Origin: Xenorhabdus beddingii
GTDB lineage: Bacteria; Pseudomonadota; Gammaproteobacteria; Enterobacterales; Enterobacteriaceae
NCBI RefSeq assembly: GCF_002127545.1
Contig: NZ_MUBK01000004.1
Coordinates: 1 to 64,000, forward strand
Direction: 5' to 3'
Length of the DNA stretch: 64,000 nt
The translations under genes were made by a program, and so were the position numbers. The notes under the pieces are model-generated. The model saw only the letters and a program-made list of their open reading frames with translations. It did not search any database and had not been told where the DNA came from. Shown here one piece after another: positions 7,285 to 16,492 of this stretch; position 1 is the stretch's first letter, and each line of letters begins with the position of its first letter.

Positions 7285-8769
7285 TTATTTAGTCTTATAA
7301 TGCGCTTCGGCTTCAACAAAACGTTGTTGTATCGCCTGACTTGGTGCTTTTCCTAATAAACTGACCACGACAATCGTGATCGTCGCAAAAATAAAGCCCG
7401 GTATGATTTCATACAGGGAGAACCAGTGGAATTCCATCCAAACCAGTACGGTGATCGCCCCCACCAGCATACCCGCCAATGCACCGTTACGGGTCATACG
7501 TTTCCAGAGTACTGAAATCAGAACCACAGGGCCGAATGCCGCACCAAATCCTGCCCAGGCATTACTGACCAATGCCAATACCTTATTGTTTGGGTTAGTT
7601 GCGATGACAATGGCAATGATTGCGACCAGTAAGACCATCATACGACCAACCCATACCAGTTCTTTCTGGCTGGCTTTGGGGCGTATAAATGCCTTATAGA
7701 AATCTTCAGTCAACGCACTAGAACACACCAGCAACTGGCAGCTCAACGTACTCATAACCGCAGCCAGCACCGCAGACAGTAATATTCCAGTAAGCCATGG
7801 ATTAAATAAGAGTCTCCCCAGTTCAATAAAAATACGCTCACGGTTTTGCAATACTGGCTCTGCCTGCGCCGGATGTATTTCAAAATAGGCAATGCCAAAG
7901 AAACCCACCGCCACCGTACCCGCAAGGCACAGTAACATCCACGTCATACTAATGCGGCGGGCTTTATGAATAGTCTGGTGAGAATCTGCCGCCATAAAAC
8001 GAGCCAGAATGTGGGGTTGACCAAAATAACCTAACCCCCAACCCAACAGAGAAACAATGGCAATAATATTCAGATTTTTAAACATATCTAAATAGGCTGG
8101 ACTTTTTGCCTCAATAATATTGATGGCGGTATCGACGCCTCCAACGTTGAACAAGATAAGCACAGGTACCAGGATCAAAGCGAAAATCATCAAAGTTGCC
8201 TGCACCGTATCCGTCCAGCTAACAGCAAGAAAACCGCCGAGGAAGGTATAGGCAATGGTAGCCAATGCGCCCAACCAAATCGCTTTTTCATAGCTGATGC
8301 CAAACGTGTTTTCAAACAATAAGCCACCAGCGACAACACCCGATGCGCAGTAAATGGTAAAGAAAACCAAGATGACCAATGCGGAAATAATACGCAGGAT
8401 TTTGCTTTTATCTTCAAAGCGATGAGTAAAATAATCGGGTAGCGTCAGTGCGTTATTACTGACTTCGGTATGTACACGTAATCTACCCGCAATCCAGCGC
8501 CAATTCAGGTATGCGCCCAGCAGTAGACCTAATGCGATCCAACCTTCTGAAATACCAGAGAAAAAAATAGCCCCCGGCAATCCCATCAATAACCAGCCAC
8601 TCATATCAGAAGCGCCGGCAGATAATGCGGTTACCACACTACCTAATCTCCGACCACCCAATATGTAGTCATCAAAATTCTTGGTGGAACGATAAGCCAT
8701 GAAGCCTATCAGCAACATCCCAGCAATGTAGATAATGAAAGTAATGAGCATGGGTGAATTTACTGTCAT
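7285..8769 (-). CDS. putP: Sodium/proline symporter PutP
   Basis: 494 residues of the sodium:solute symporter family (SSS). It imports proline with Na+ across the inner membrane and supplies PutA. About 13 hydrophobic helices are visible. Family signatures include GGRRLGSVVTALSAGASDMS (about residues 38-57, part of the Na+ site in E. coli PutP) and GWGLGYFGQPHILARFMAA (about 244-262). The length is close to E. coli PutP (502). The start ATG at 8769 is preceded by GGAGAAG on the minus strand. It is divergent from putA, with PutA-type operator motifs in the shared control region, and ends at a clear terminator. Confidence 0.97.
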   Translation of the reverse strand: MTVNSPMLITFIIYIAGMLLIGFMAYRSTKNFDDYILGGRRLGSVVTALSAGASDMSGWLLMGLPGAIFFSGISEGWIALGLLLGAYLNWRWIAGRLRVHTEVSNNALTLPDYFTHRFEDKSKILRIISALVILVFFTIYCASGVVAGGLLFENTFGISYEKAIWLGALATIAYTFLGGFLAVSWTDTVQATLMIFALILVPVLILFNVGGVDTAINIIEAKSPAYLDMFKNLNIIAIVSLLGWGLGYFGQPHILARFMAADSHQTIHKARRISMTWMLLCLAGTVAVGFFGIAYFEIHPAQAEPVLQNRERIFIELGRLLFNPWLTGILLSAVLAAVMSTLSCQLLVCSSALTEDFYKAFIRPKASQKELVWVGRMMVLLVAIIAIVIATNPNNKVLALVSNAWAGFGAAFGPVVLISVLWKRMTRNGALAGMLVGAITVLVWMEFHWFSLYEIIPGFIFATITIVVVSLLGKAPSQAIQQRFVEAEAHYKTK

Positions 8770-9289
8770 GCAGGTTCTTCTCCATAGTGTTTTTATAAAT
8801 CATGTGTCTGCAAATAGGTTATTTGCGTAAGTAATGTCACTTGTACTTATCGTGTACTTTTAAGTGATACCCCACCCTTGTTATCAGGCTGTAATAAGTT
8901 GCATCTCCAAGATGACATTAGTTTTCATAAGTATTATTTAGGTTGGTAATTATTTTAAAATTACATTCTATCCTAATTTAGCCAAAGCATTTTTAACAAC
9001 AAGTTAACTAAATTTTTATAAAAAACGCCTGCCAAATCACATTTATCACCCTAAAAGTTGTACCTTAGATTAAAAAACAGGTTGTACCATAAACTTACGA
9101 AAATAAAATAAAAACCATATATATCAATCATATAATTAAATAACAATCATAACATTCACCGGAAGGATAATAAAAACAAGATGAATTTCACAAAATTAGA
9201 ATATCCGTTCTTAACGAAGTTGCACAAAGTTGCAACATGGAAGATATTGTTATGCAACTTGGTTTAGTCTTACCTATTAAGGAGTGAAA
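8770..9289. promoter_or_regulatory. putP-putA divergent control region with GTTGCA operator motifs
   Basis: About 520 bp of AT-rich DNA between the divergent put genes. E. coli PutA represses by binding sites with core GTTGCA. The same hexamer is seen here at 8898-8903, 9219-9224 and 9229-9234 and inverted (TGCAAC) at 9253-9258. Two of the sites are exactly 10 bp apart, on the same helix face, and three lie within 40 bp just upstream of the putA start. That clustering supports autoregulation by the N-terminal ribbon-helix-helix domain of this PutA. Promoter -35/-10 boxes could not be assigned with confidence. Confidence 0.7.
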
Positions 9290-12200
9290 ATGGGTAGTAC
9301 CACTATGGGCGTGAAACTCGATGAAGCAACGCGCAATCGAATTAAAGCCGCTGCGCAACAAATTGAACGCACACCACACTGGCTAATTAAGCAAGCCATT
9401 TTTAATTATCTTGAACGTCTGGAAAATGAGGAAAAGATCCCAGAAATATCAGCGGGTCAGGATAACAAAGAAGAAAAGATTTCCGAAGTAGAATCACAGA
9501 TTGAGGCGCCTTATCAACCATTTCTGGATTTTGCCGAGCATATTTTACCCCAATCGGTGAAACGTTCCGCGATTACTGCTGCCTACCGCCCCCCCGAAAC
9601 ACAGGCAGTTCCCATGCTGCTGCAACTTGCTCAGTTATCAGAAGAGCAATCCAAGGCAACGCACAAGCTGGCTTATTCCATCGCAGAAAAACTGCGTCAG
9701 CAAAAACAAGGGGTTGGTCGTGCCGGGCTGGTGCAGGGATTATTGCAAGAGTTTTCACTTTCTTCACAGGAAGGCGTCGCGCTGATGTGCCTTGCCGAAG
9801 CCCTGCTGCGCATTCCCGATAAAGCCACCCGCGATGCCTTGATCCGCGATAAAATCAGCAATGGCAATTGGCACTCTCATTTAGGCCAAAGCCCCTCCAT
9901 GTTTGTCAATGCTGCGACATGGGGATTGTTGTTCACCGGTAAGCTGGTATCGACCCACAATGAAACCAAGTTATCCAACTCCCTGAACCGCATTATCAGT
10001 AAAAGTGGTGAGCCATTGGTACGCAAAGGCGTGGATATGGCGATGCGTCTGATGGGCGAACAATTTGTTACGGGAGAAACCATTGCCCAAGCCCTTGCCA
10101 ATGCCCGTAAGCTGGAAGAGAGAGGCTTCCGTTATTCTTATGACATGCTCGGTGAAGCCGCGCTGACCGAAGAAGATGCCCAAGCCTACATGGTTTCCTA
10201 CCAACAGGCGATCCACGCCATTGGCAAAGGCTCCAACGGTCGGGGCATTTATGAAGGGCCGGGAATTTCCATCAAACTTTCAGCCCTGCATCCACGTTAT
10301 AGTCGTGCCCAGTATGAGCGTGTGATGGATGAACTTTATCCACGGCTGCTCGCCCTGACGTTACAGGCTCGCCAGTATGATATTGGGATTAATATCGATG
10401 CAGAAGAAGCTGATCGTCTGGAAATTTCCCTCGATTTGCTGGAAAAACTGTGTTTCGAACCGAAACTGGAAGGTTGGAACGGTATTGGTTTTGTGATCCA
10501 GGCTTATCAGAAACGTTGTCCTTTCGTCATTGATAGCATTATTGATTTGGCACAGCGCAGTCGTCACCGATTGATGATCCGTCTGGTGAAAGGGGCTTAT
10601 TGGGATAGCGAAATCAAACGCGCCCAAATCGATGGACTGGAAGGCTATCCGGTCTATACCCGCAAGGTTTATACGGACGTCTCTTACCTCGCCTGTGCCC
10701 GTAAGCTGCTTTCGGTCCCGAATTTAATCTATCCACAATTTGCTACCCACAACGCCCATACGTTATCTGCCATTTATCATCTGGCCGGGCAAAATTATTA
10801 TCCGGGGCAATATGAGTTCCAATGCCTGCATGGCATGGGCGAACCCCTTTATGAGCAGGTTGTCGGCAAAGTCGCTGATGGCAAGCTCAATCGCCCATGT
10901 CGCATTTATGCCCCCGTGGGAACGCATGAAACACTGTTGGCTTATCTGGTGCGCCGGCTGCTGGAAAATGGAGCCAATACGTCATTCGTTAATCGTATTG
11001 CCGATACGGCTCTGCCGATTGATGAACTGGTCGCTGATCCGGTGAAAAGCGTACAGGAATTAGCGCAGGTTGAAGGGCAAATCGGTCTGCCGCATCCGAA
11101 AATCCCCCTGCCACGCGATTTATACGGTAAAAGCCGGGTCAACTCCTCGGGGCTGGATCTCGCCAATGAACATCGTTTGGCTTCCCTTTCCAGTGCCTTA
11201 CTGAATTCGTCAATGGAAACGTGGAGCGGCGAACCCCTGTTGGGGGGTGATTGCCCGCATACGGAAGCATTGCCTGCGGTTAAACCGGTCAACAATCCGG
11301 CCAGACCTTCAGATATCGTGGGTTATGTTCGTGAAACCACTGCGCAGGAAGTCGGCCATGCACTGGATATGGCCACTGATGCCGGTGCAATTTGGTTTGC
11401 CACTCCCCCTTCAGAGCGTGCGGCTATTTTGGTGCGGGCAGCCGAATTGATGGAAAATAACCTGCAATCCTTGCTCGGTATTTTAGTCCGCGAAGCCGGT
11501 AAGACGTTCAATAATGCGATTTCCGAAGTACGCGAGGCGGTCGATTTTCTCTATTATTATGCTGATCAAGTCCGTCAGGATTTCGCCAATGATACCCATC
11601 GTCCGCTAGGGCCTGTGGTTTGTATCAGCCCGTGGAACTTCCCCCTGGCCATTTTCACCGGTCAAGTTGCCGCTGCATTGGCAACAGGTAATAGTGTCTT
11701 GGCAAAACCTGCAGAACAAACGCCGTTGATTGCCGCTGTCGCCGTGAAAATACTGCATCAAGCGGGCATTCCCCGTGATGTATTGCAATTACTGCCCGGA
11801 CAAGGGGAAACCGTAGGCGCATTGCTGGTCGGTGATGAACGAGTACGCGGTGTGATGTTTACCGGTTCTATCGAAGTCGCCAGCCTGTTGCAGCGCAATA
11901 TTGCTGGTCGTCTCGATGCACAGGGTCGTCCAACACCGTTGATCGCAGAAACCGGTGGCCTGAATGCCATGATCGTGGATTCTTCCGCATTGACCGAACA
12001 GGTCGTCACCGATGTGATTGCTTCCGCCTTTGACAGTGCGGGTCAGCGTTGCTCTGCCCTGCGCATCCTGTGTGTGCAGGAAGATGCTGCCGAAAGAACG
12101 ATTGCGATGCTGAAAGGGGCAATGGCTGAGTGCCGCATGGGTAATCCTGAGCGCTTATCAACAGATATCGGCCCGGTGATTGATGCAGACGCGAAAGCAG

Positions 12201-13270
12201 GCATCGAGCGCCATATCCAAACCATGCGCACTAAAGGCCGGACGATTTATCAGGCCGCGCATGAAAATGCCACGGACTGTCAGGAATGGACACAAGGGAC
12301 TTTCGTTAAGCCCACGTTGATCGAGCTGGAAAGTTTTGATGAGCTGAAAAAAGAAATTTTCGGCCCGGTGCTGCATGTTGTCCGTTTCAAGCGCAATGAG
12401 TTGGATAAATTGCTGGATCAAATCAATGCCTCCGGTTATGGCTTGACCTTAGGGGTTCATACTCGTATTGATGAAACCATCGCTCAGGTCACCGGAAAAG
12501 CGAAAGTCGGTAACTTATATGTCAACCGCAATATGGTGGGTGCGGTCGTCGGCGTACAACCCTTTGGTGGCGAAGGCTTGTCAGGCACAGGGCCGAAAGC
12601 CGGCGGGCCGCTGTATTTGTATCGCTTGCTGTCACAACGCCCGGTTAATGCAGCCAGTCAAACACTGGGGCGTCAGGATACAGAGCACGAACCTGATGCC
12701 AGAGCGCGTGTCATTTTGCAAGCCCCTCTCTACAAACTGGCTGATTGGGCAACCACACAGAATAACGATGCCTTGGGTCAAGTGATTCAGGAATACAGTT
12801 TACTGGCGCAAAGTGGAACGATACGCTTACTGCCGGGGCCAACCGGGGAGCGCAATACCTATACGCTGTTGCCACGCGGTCATGTTCTGTGTCTGGCGGA
12901 TAACGAACAGGATGCGCTGGTACAATTGGCGGCGGTACTTTCTGTCGGTTGTCAGGCCGTCTGGGAGAAAGACGAATTGCATCAGGCATTGCAACGTCAA
13001 TTACCGGATGACGTTCGTCAGCATATCCATTGGGTCAACGACTGGCAAAATGAAGAGACAGAGATGGAAGCGGTGATTTATCACGGCGATTGTGATCAAT
13101 TACGTCATGTTTGCAGCGTAATTGCACAGCGTAAAGGGCCAATCATCTCCGTACAGGGCTTTGCCCGGGGTGAAACTCATTTGCTATTGGAACGCTTGCT
13201 GCACGAACGTTCATTAAGTGTCAATACCGCAGCGGCAGGCGGTAATGCCAGTTTGATGACTATCGGTTAA
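9290..13270 (+). CDS. putA: Trifunctional PutA: proline dehydrogenase / P5C dehydrogenase / put repressor
   Basis: 1326 residues, close in sequence and length to E. coli PutA (1320). The ATG at 9290 is chosen (MGSTTMGVKLDEATRNRIKA) because AAGGAG at 9279-9284 is well spaced. Domains in order: ribbon-helix-helix DNA-binding domain (about 1-47), FAD-dependent proline dehydrogenase barrel (about 260-610, with NIDAEEADRLEISLDLLEKL and RLVKGAYWDSEIKRAQ), and NAD+-dependent glutamate-semialdehyde (P5C) dehydrogenase (about 650-1120, with SPWNFPLAIF, LIAETGG, and catalytic Cys in SAGQRCSALR). The C-terminal part ends NTAAAGGNASLMTIG. It oxidises proline to glutamate at the membrane and represses put genes when proline is low. 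Confidence 0.98.
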   Translation: MGSTTMGVKLDEATRNRIKAAAQQIERTPHWLIKQAIFNYLERLENEEKIPEISAGQDNKEEKISEVESQIEAPYQPFLDFAEHILPQSVKRSAITAAYRPPETQAVPMLLQLAQLSEEQSKATHKLAYSIAEKLRQQKQGVGRAGLVQGLLQEFSLSSQEGVALMCLAEALLRIPDKATRDALIRDKISNGNWHSHLGQSPSMFVNAATWGLLFTGKLVSTHNETKLSNSLNRIISKSGEPLVRKGVDMAMRLMGEQFVTGETIAQALANARKLEERGFRYSYDMLGEAALTEEDAQAYMVSYQQAIHAIGKGSNGRGIYEGPGISIKLSALHPRYSRAQYERVMDELYPRLLALTLQARQYDIGINIDAEEADRLEISLDLLEKLCFEPKLEGWNGIGFVIQAYQKRCPFVIDSIIDLAQRSRHRLMIRLVKGAYWDSEIKRAQIDGLEGYPVYTRKVYTDVSYLACARKLLSVPNLIYPQFATHNAHTLSAIYHLAGQNYYPGQYEFQCLHGMGEPLYEQVVGKVADGKLNRPCRIYAPVGTHETLLAYLVRRLLENGANTSFVNRIADTALPIDELVADPVKSVQELAQVEGQIGLPHPKIPLPRDLYGKSRVNSSGLDLANEHRLASLSSALLNSSMETWSGEPLLGGDCPHTEALPAVKPVNNPARPSDIVGYVRETTAQEVGHALDMATDAGAIWFATPPSERAAILVRAAELMENNLQSLLGILVREAGKTFNNAISEVREAVDFLYYYADQVRQDFANDTHRPLGPVVCISPWNFPLAIFTGQVAAALATGNSVLAKPAEQTPLIAAVAVKILHQAGIPRDVLQLLPGQGETVGALLVGDERVRGVMFTGSIEVASLLQRNIAGRLDAQGRPTPLIAETGGLNAMIVDSSALTEQVVTDVIASAFDSAGQRCSALRILCVQEDAAERTIAMLKGAMAECRMGNPERLSTDIGPVIDADAKAGIERHIQTMRTKGRTIYQAAHENATDCQEWTQGTFVKPTLIELESFDELKKEIFGPVLHVVRFKRNELDKLLDQINASGYGLTLGVHTRIDETIAQVTGKAKVGNLYVNRNMVGAVVGVQPFGGEGLSGTGPKAGGPLYLYRLLSQRPVNAASQTLGRQDTEHEPDARARVILQAPLYKLADWATTQNNDALGQVIQEYSLLAQSGTIRLLPGPTGERNTYTLLPRGHVLCLADNEQDALVQLAAVLSVGCQAVWEKDELHQALQRQLPDDVRQHIHWVNDWQNEETEMEAVIYHGDCDQLRHVCSVIAQRKGPIISVQGFARGETHLLLERLLHERSLSVNTAAAGGNASLMTIG

Positions 13271-13284
13271 TGGTCAGTTGATTA

Positions 13285-13344
13285 AATAGTAGGTTAATTA
13301 ATAGTAGGTTAATTAATAGTAGGTTAATTAATAATACGTTGATT
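13285..13344. repeat. 15-bp tandem repeat, three exact copies plus one degenerate
   Basis: The unit AATAGTAGGTTAATT occurs exactly at 13285-13299, 13300-13314 and 13315-13329, and as AATAATACGTTGATT at 13330-13344. It directly follows the putA stop codon. It is one of many short tandem duplications in this window. Confidence 0.9.
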
Positions 13345-13482
13345 CATAATATATGGAGTCATGATATCGGTTAAAGTGAATTGATTAACAGGATTTAATT
13401 AACATCCGTTTTATTGTAAAAATATAATCCGTTAAATATATAGCAGTAATAATATATACCAATAGAAATAACATGGAAATAG

Positions 13483-13515
13483 AGAGGGGAAAGCGCAATA
13501 ATCGCCTTCCCCTCT
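13483..13515 (-). terminator. Stem-loop between putA and fliZ
   Basis: AGAGGGGAAAGCG pairs with the complementary CGCCTTCCCCTCT across a short AT-rich loop. It lies about 45 nt past the fliZ stop and could act for either convergent gene. The T-tract is poor on both strands. Confidence 0.45.
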
Positions 13516-13558
13516 GAAATCGTTCTAACCAACTCGCGTTATATATCGGCGTAATTAA

Positions 13559-14071
13559 TCAATGATCGTTTTGTTGCCAGCTCAGATACTGTTCATATTT
13601 ACGCAGCGCAATATTGTAATTGCTGAAAGCAGATTGAGACAATTTTTCGCTGAGTTGTTCCTGAATTTTTTCTGGCGTAAATTCATTAGCCGAATAATTA
13701 CTTGAAGTCAGTAATTCATCCAAACGCCTTAAACGAACCACATACTCACGCACCGTACTATGGCTCATCTCCGTTTGTTCAAACAAATACTGTTTAAATG
13801 ACATAATGTCGAAATAATCAGTCTGGCTATTGCAATAAATTTCACTACAAAAGCGGCACAACGCGACAAATTTACCCTGTAACTCATTCCAGGTTCTGTC
13901 ATCAACCAATTCAGTCATCTCAGAAATCGCTTCTTTATTGATGACCTGACCGTTAAAAACAAGAGAAATACGGTCAAGTGATTTATGGCAGTGCAAACAA
14001 TGAGTCTGACTATGTTTATAGTCCTTGATATAACGGCTAAGAGGCCGTTTCTTTTGTGTTGTAACAGACAT
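13559..14071 (-). CDS. fliZ: Flagellar regulator FliZ
   Basis: 170 residues from the Met that gives MSVTTQKKRPLSRYIKDYKH. The frame is open upstream to 14119, but this start matches E. coli FliZ, which also has 'KRPLSRYLKDFKHSQTHC'. The Cys pairs (THCLHCHK, LCRFCSEIYC) and the phage-integrase-like SAM/helical region (FKQYLFEQTEMSHSTVREYV) are conserved. FliZ is a DNA-binding regulator that tunes class 2 flagellar genes. In Xenorhabdus it is reported to affect motility, haemolysin and lipase genes through FlhDC. It lies just downstream of fliA and probably shares its transcript. Confidence 0.95.
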   Translation of the reverse strand: MSVTTQKKRPLSRYIKDYKHSQTHCLHCHKSLDRISLVFNGQVINKEAISEMTELVDDRTWNELQGKFVALCRFCSEIYCNSQTDYFDIMSFKQYLFEQTEMSHSTVREYVVRLRRLDELLTSSNYSANEFTPEKIQEQLSEKLSQSAFSNYNIALRKYEQYLSWQQNDH

Positions 14072-14123
14072 AAGAGATAAAGCCCTGTGTATAGTCTTAA
14101 CAAAAAAACAAATAAGCAAAAAG

Positions 14124-14846
14124 TTACTTCTCTGGATTCAAACGCGCCCTCAGCCTTTTTATCGCCTGGCTGTGAAGCTGACTTACGCGGGATTCCCCCA
14201 CATTAAGCACTGCGCCGATCTCTTTAAGATTGAGTTCTTCCTGATAGTACAACGTAAGAACCATCTTTTCCCGTTCAGGCAATGACTCAATGATGCCAAT
14301 TACCCGCTGACGAAGGTCACCTTCCAGTATTTGTTGGAGAGGATTTGTCTCATGCTCTTCCTCAATCACTGGCTCACAACTTTCGCCATGAATTTCGCGC
14401 CATTCGTCATAAGAAAACAGTTGACTGTTATTCGTGTCTAACAGTATTTGCCGATATTCTATCAGATTAATCTTTAATTCTTTAGCAACTTCCTGCTCAC
14501 TGGCTGGACGGCCTAACTCCTGCTCAAGTTTACGGATGGTCTGCGTGACTTCACGTGCACTACGCCGCACACTACGCGGAGCCCAATCACGGCTCCTCAG
14601 CTCATCCAACATTGCACCTCTGATGCGCTGCACCGCATAGGTGGTAAACGCCGTTCCCTGCAAGGAATCAAAACGCTCCACCGCATTCAGCAAGCCTATG
14701 CCACCGGCCTGAAGCAAGTCATCGAGTTCTACGCTGGCAGGCAATCTTACCTGCAGCCTCAAGGCCTCATGGCGAACCAGGGGTACATAGCGCTTCCAGA
14801 GGCTATTTTTGTCCATCACGCCTTCGGCGGTATACAAATCGCTCAC
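14124..14846 (-). CDS. fliA: Flagellar sigma factor FliA (sigma-28)
   Basis: 240 residues from a GTG start giving VSDLYTAEGVMDKNSLWKRY. A GTG 12 nt upstream is also in frame, but AAAGGTG is better spaced for 14846 and the length fits E. coli FliA (239). Sigma regions 2 (LPASVELDDLLQAGGIGLLN; GTAFTTYAVQRIRGAMLDEL), 3 (APRSVRRSAREV) and 4 (NLKEIGAVLNVGESRVSQLH) are intact. FliA directs RNA polymerase to class 3 flagellar promoters such as those found here before fliC, fliD, flgK and flgM, and is held inactive by FlgM until the hook is complete. Confidence 0.97.
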   Translation of the reverse strand: MSDLYTAEGVMDKNSLWKRYVPLVRHEALRLQVRLPASVELDDLLQAGGIGLLNAVERFDSLQGTAFTTYAVQRIRGAMLDELRSRDWAPRSVRRSAREVTQTIRKLEQELGRPASEQEVAKELKINLIEYRQILLDTNNSQLFSYDEWREIHGESCEPVIEEEHETNPLQQILEGDLRQRVIGIIESLPEREKMVLTLYYQEELNLKEIGAVLNVGESRVSQLHSQAIKRLRARLNPEK

Positions 14847-15127
14847 AACAACAGACACCTTTGGATAAGAGACTGGATACCATTATCCAGTCCCCTAACC
14901 GGTACAATCGTTTGAACAATGAAGTAAAAGCGCTTCTTTTTCACCTATGCGAAATTTTTTGCCAAATTTTTGGTTGTCCGCCCGAATGCATTGCCCGTTT
15001 CAGGCTGTCCCTGACCGTCTTGATAAAAACGATAACCAAAAAAATAAGGATCGGCGAACCGATCCTTATTTTATCAACGTTGTTTATGCAGGTTACCCTG
15101 CATAACAGCTCAACCGGAAAATAATAA
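14847..15127. other. fliC-fliA intergenic region
   Basis: It contains the fliC terminator and presumably the fliA promoter (minus strand, about 14860-15040). I did not find a convincing sigma-28 or FlhDC box for fliA by eye. No gene is visible. Confidence 0.4.
15043..15073 (-). terminator. fliC terminator
   Basis: AATAAGGATCGG / CCGATCCTTATT form a 12-bp perfect stem with a short GCGAA-type loop, flanked by A- and T-rich runs, so it can work on both strands. It lies about 55 nt past the fliC stop codon. Confidence 0.85.
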
Positions 15128-16216
15128 TTAACGCAGCAGAGACAGAACGGCTTGTGGGATCTGGTTGGCCTGCGCCAGTACCGCGTTGCCTGCCTGTTGC
15201 AGGATCTGGCCACGGCCCATGTTAGTCACTTCCGTTGCGTAGTCAGCGTCTTCGATACGGCTTCTTGCCGCACTCAGGTTGGTCACGGTGTTGTTCAGGT
15301 TGTTAACCGTGGATTCCAGGCGGTTTTGAACTGCACCCAGAGAACTGCGCAGATCGTCAACTTGTGACAGAGCCGTGTCGAGGGTTTTCAGAGGATCTTT
15401 AGATTGTTCAGATTCTTTAGTTTCGCTACCAATCGTTACCGTGCCATCTTTAGCCACTGTTGCGTTGAAGAGTTTAGTTACAGCACCAGCACCAGTACCA
15501 TCTGTAGCTTCTATTACATATTGACCTTCAACTGGGCCCTTGTCATCATTAACTTTATGTAATTTCGCGCCAGTTAATTTTGCTACACCTGCGGCAGCTT
15601 TAATTTTGGCATCAATATCTACGCCTTTGTCACCACCTGGGATATCTACTTTTGTACCGTTAAGTTCATCCCCTTTTTTCTGGGCAGGAGCCACACTAAA
15701 CTTATCCAGACCCAATGTTCCTTTATCAATTTTTTTCAGTTCTACATTGATGATTTCACCATCGTTTGCACCAACCTGAATTTTCATTGTGTCATTTTTG
15801 CTCAGCACCTTGGTGCCATTGAACTGAGTTTCTTTAGAGATACGGTCGATTTCTTCCAGACGCTGGTCTATTTCTTTCTGGATAGATGCTAAATCGCTCT
15901 TAGAGTTGCTGCCATTTTGTGACTGAACAGCCAGTTCACGAACGCGTTGCAGGTTGTTATTGATTTCGTTCAGAGCACCTTCGGTGGTCTGAGCAATGGA
16001 GATACCGTCATTGGCGTTACGGGAAGCCTGATTCAGACCCTTAATGTTAGCGGAAAAACGGTTGGCGATCGCTTGACCCGCAGCGTCATCCTTCGCGCTG
16101 TTAATGCGTAAACCAGAGGACAGACGCTCAATAGCAGAACCCAAAACGCCCTGAGAACGGGTCATGTTGTTCTGAGCCACCAGTGAAGAAAAGTTAGTAT
16201 TGATGCCAAGTGCCAT
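15128..16216 (-). CDS. fliC: Flagellin FliC
   Basis: 362 residues. The conserved D0/D1 ends are clear: [20 protein letters not shown] and [20 protein letters not shown] at the N-terminus, and [20 protein letters not shown] ending [11 protein letters not shown] at the C-terminus. The [10 protein letters not shown] segment, part of the site sensed by host TLR5 in other flagellins, is present at about residue 88. The central D2/D3 region (about 175-280) is short and lysine/glycine-rich, so the filament surface is modest in size. It is exported by the flagellar type III apparatus with chaperone FliS. RBS AAGGAA precedes the ATG, and a near-perfect sigma-28 promoter lies at 16296-16322. Confidence 0.98.
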   Translation of the reverse strand: MALGINTNFSSLVAQNNMTRSQGVLGSAIERLSSGLRINSAKDDAAGQAIANRFSANIKGLNQASRNANDGISIAQTTEGALNEINNNLQRVRELAVQSQNGSNSKSDLASIQKEIDQRLEEIDRISKETQFNGTKVLSKNDTMKIQVGANDGEIINVELKKIDKGTLGLDKFSVAPAQKKGDELNGTKVDIPGGDKGVDIDAKIKAAAGVAKLTGAKLHKVNDDKGPVEGQYVIEATDGTGAGAVTKLFNATVAKDGTVTIGSETKESEQSKDPLKTLDTALSQVDDLRSSLGAVQNRLESTVNNLNNTVTNLSAARSRIEDADYATEVTNMGRGQILQQAGNAVLAQANQIPQAVLSLLR

Positions 16217-16295
16217 AGTAGAGTTCCTTTTAAAATCAAGTCGATGTAATTAGTCTGGGCTTATTTGCCCACGGTGTGCATCACCGCCAACAGTT

Positions 16296-16322
16296 TTATC
16301 GGCGTTTCAAAAAGAACCTTTA
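16296..16322 (-). promoter_or_regulatory. Sigma-28 (FliA) promoter of fliC
   Basis: On the minus strand TAAA (16322-16319), 15 bp, GCCGATAA (16303-16296): an exact match to the enterobacterial FliA consensus TAAA-N15-GCCGATAA, 80 bp before the fliC start. Confidence 0.95.
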
Positions 16323-16429
16323 ATATTTCTTGCAAAAACTTTTTTATTTTTTTCGTGTTTTTTCCCGATAAGCCAAACAGCGCCTGTTCTTATCAATTAT
16401 TCCCGCCATCAAAAAAAACATTTTTTCAG

Positions 16430-16456
16430 TAAACTTTTCGCAAATGAATCCGATAA
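16430..16456 (+). promoter_or_regulatory. Sigma-28 promoter of fliDST
   Basis: TAAA (16430-16433), 15 bp, TCCGATAA (16449-16456). There is one mismatch to the FliA consensus, and it lies 36 bp before the fliD start. Confidence 0.85.
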
Positions 16457-16492
16457 CAAGTCCAGTGATGCTTTACTTATAAAGGAGTCAAC

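Larger units (their letters stand above)
13271..13558. other. putA-fliZ intergenic region
   Basis: An AT-rich gap between convergent genes. It contains the 15-bp tandem repeat at 13285-13344 and a stem-loop at 13483-13515. I see no coding sequence here. Confidence 0.6.

Noticed and set aside
9573-13076. Many open frames on both strands inside putA
   Set aside because: They overlap a strongly conserved enzyme, have no RBS and show no recognisable products; shadows of the real frame.
13285-13344. Iteron-like origin or integration site
   Set aside because: There is no replication gene or DnaA box nearby; the same type of short tandem repeat occurs all over the window.
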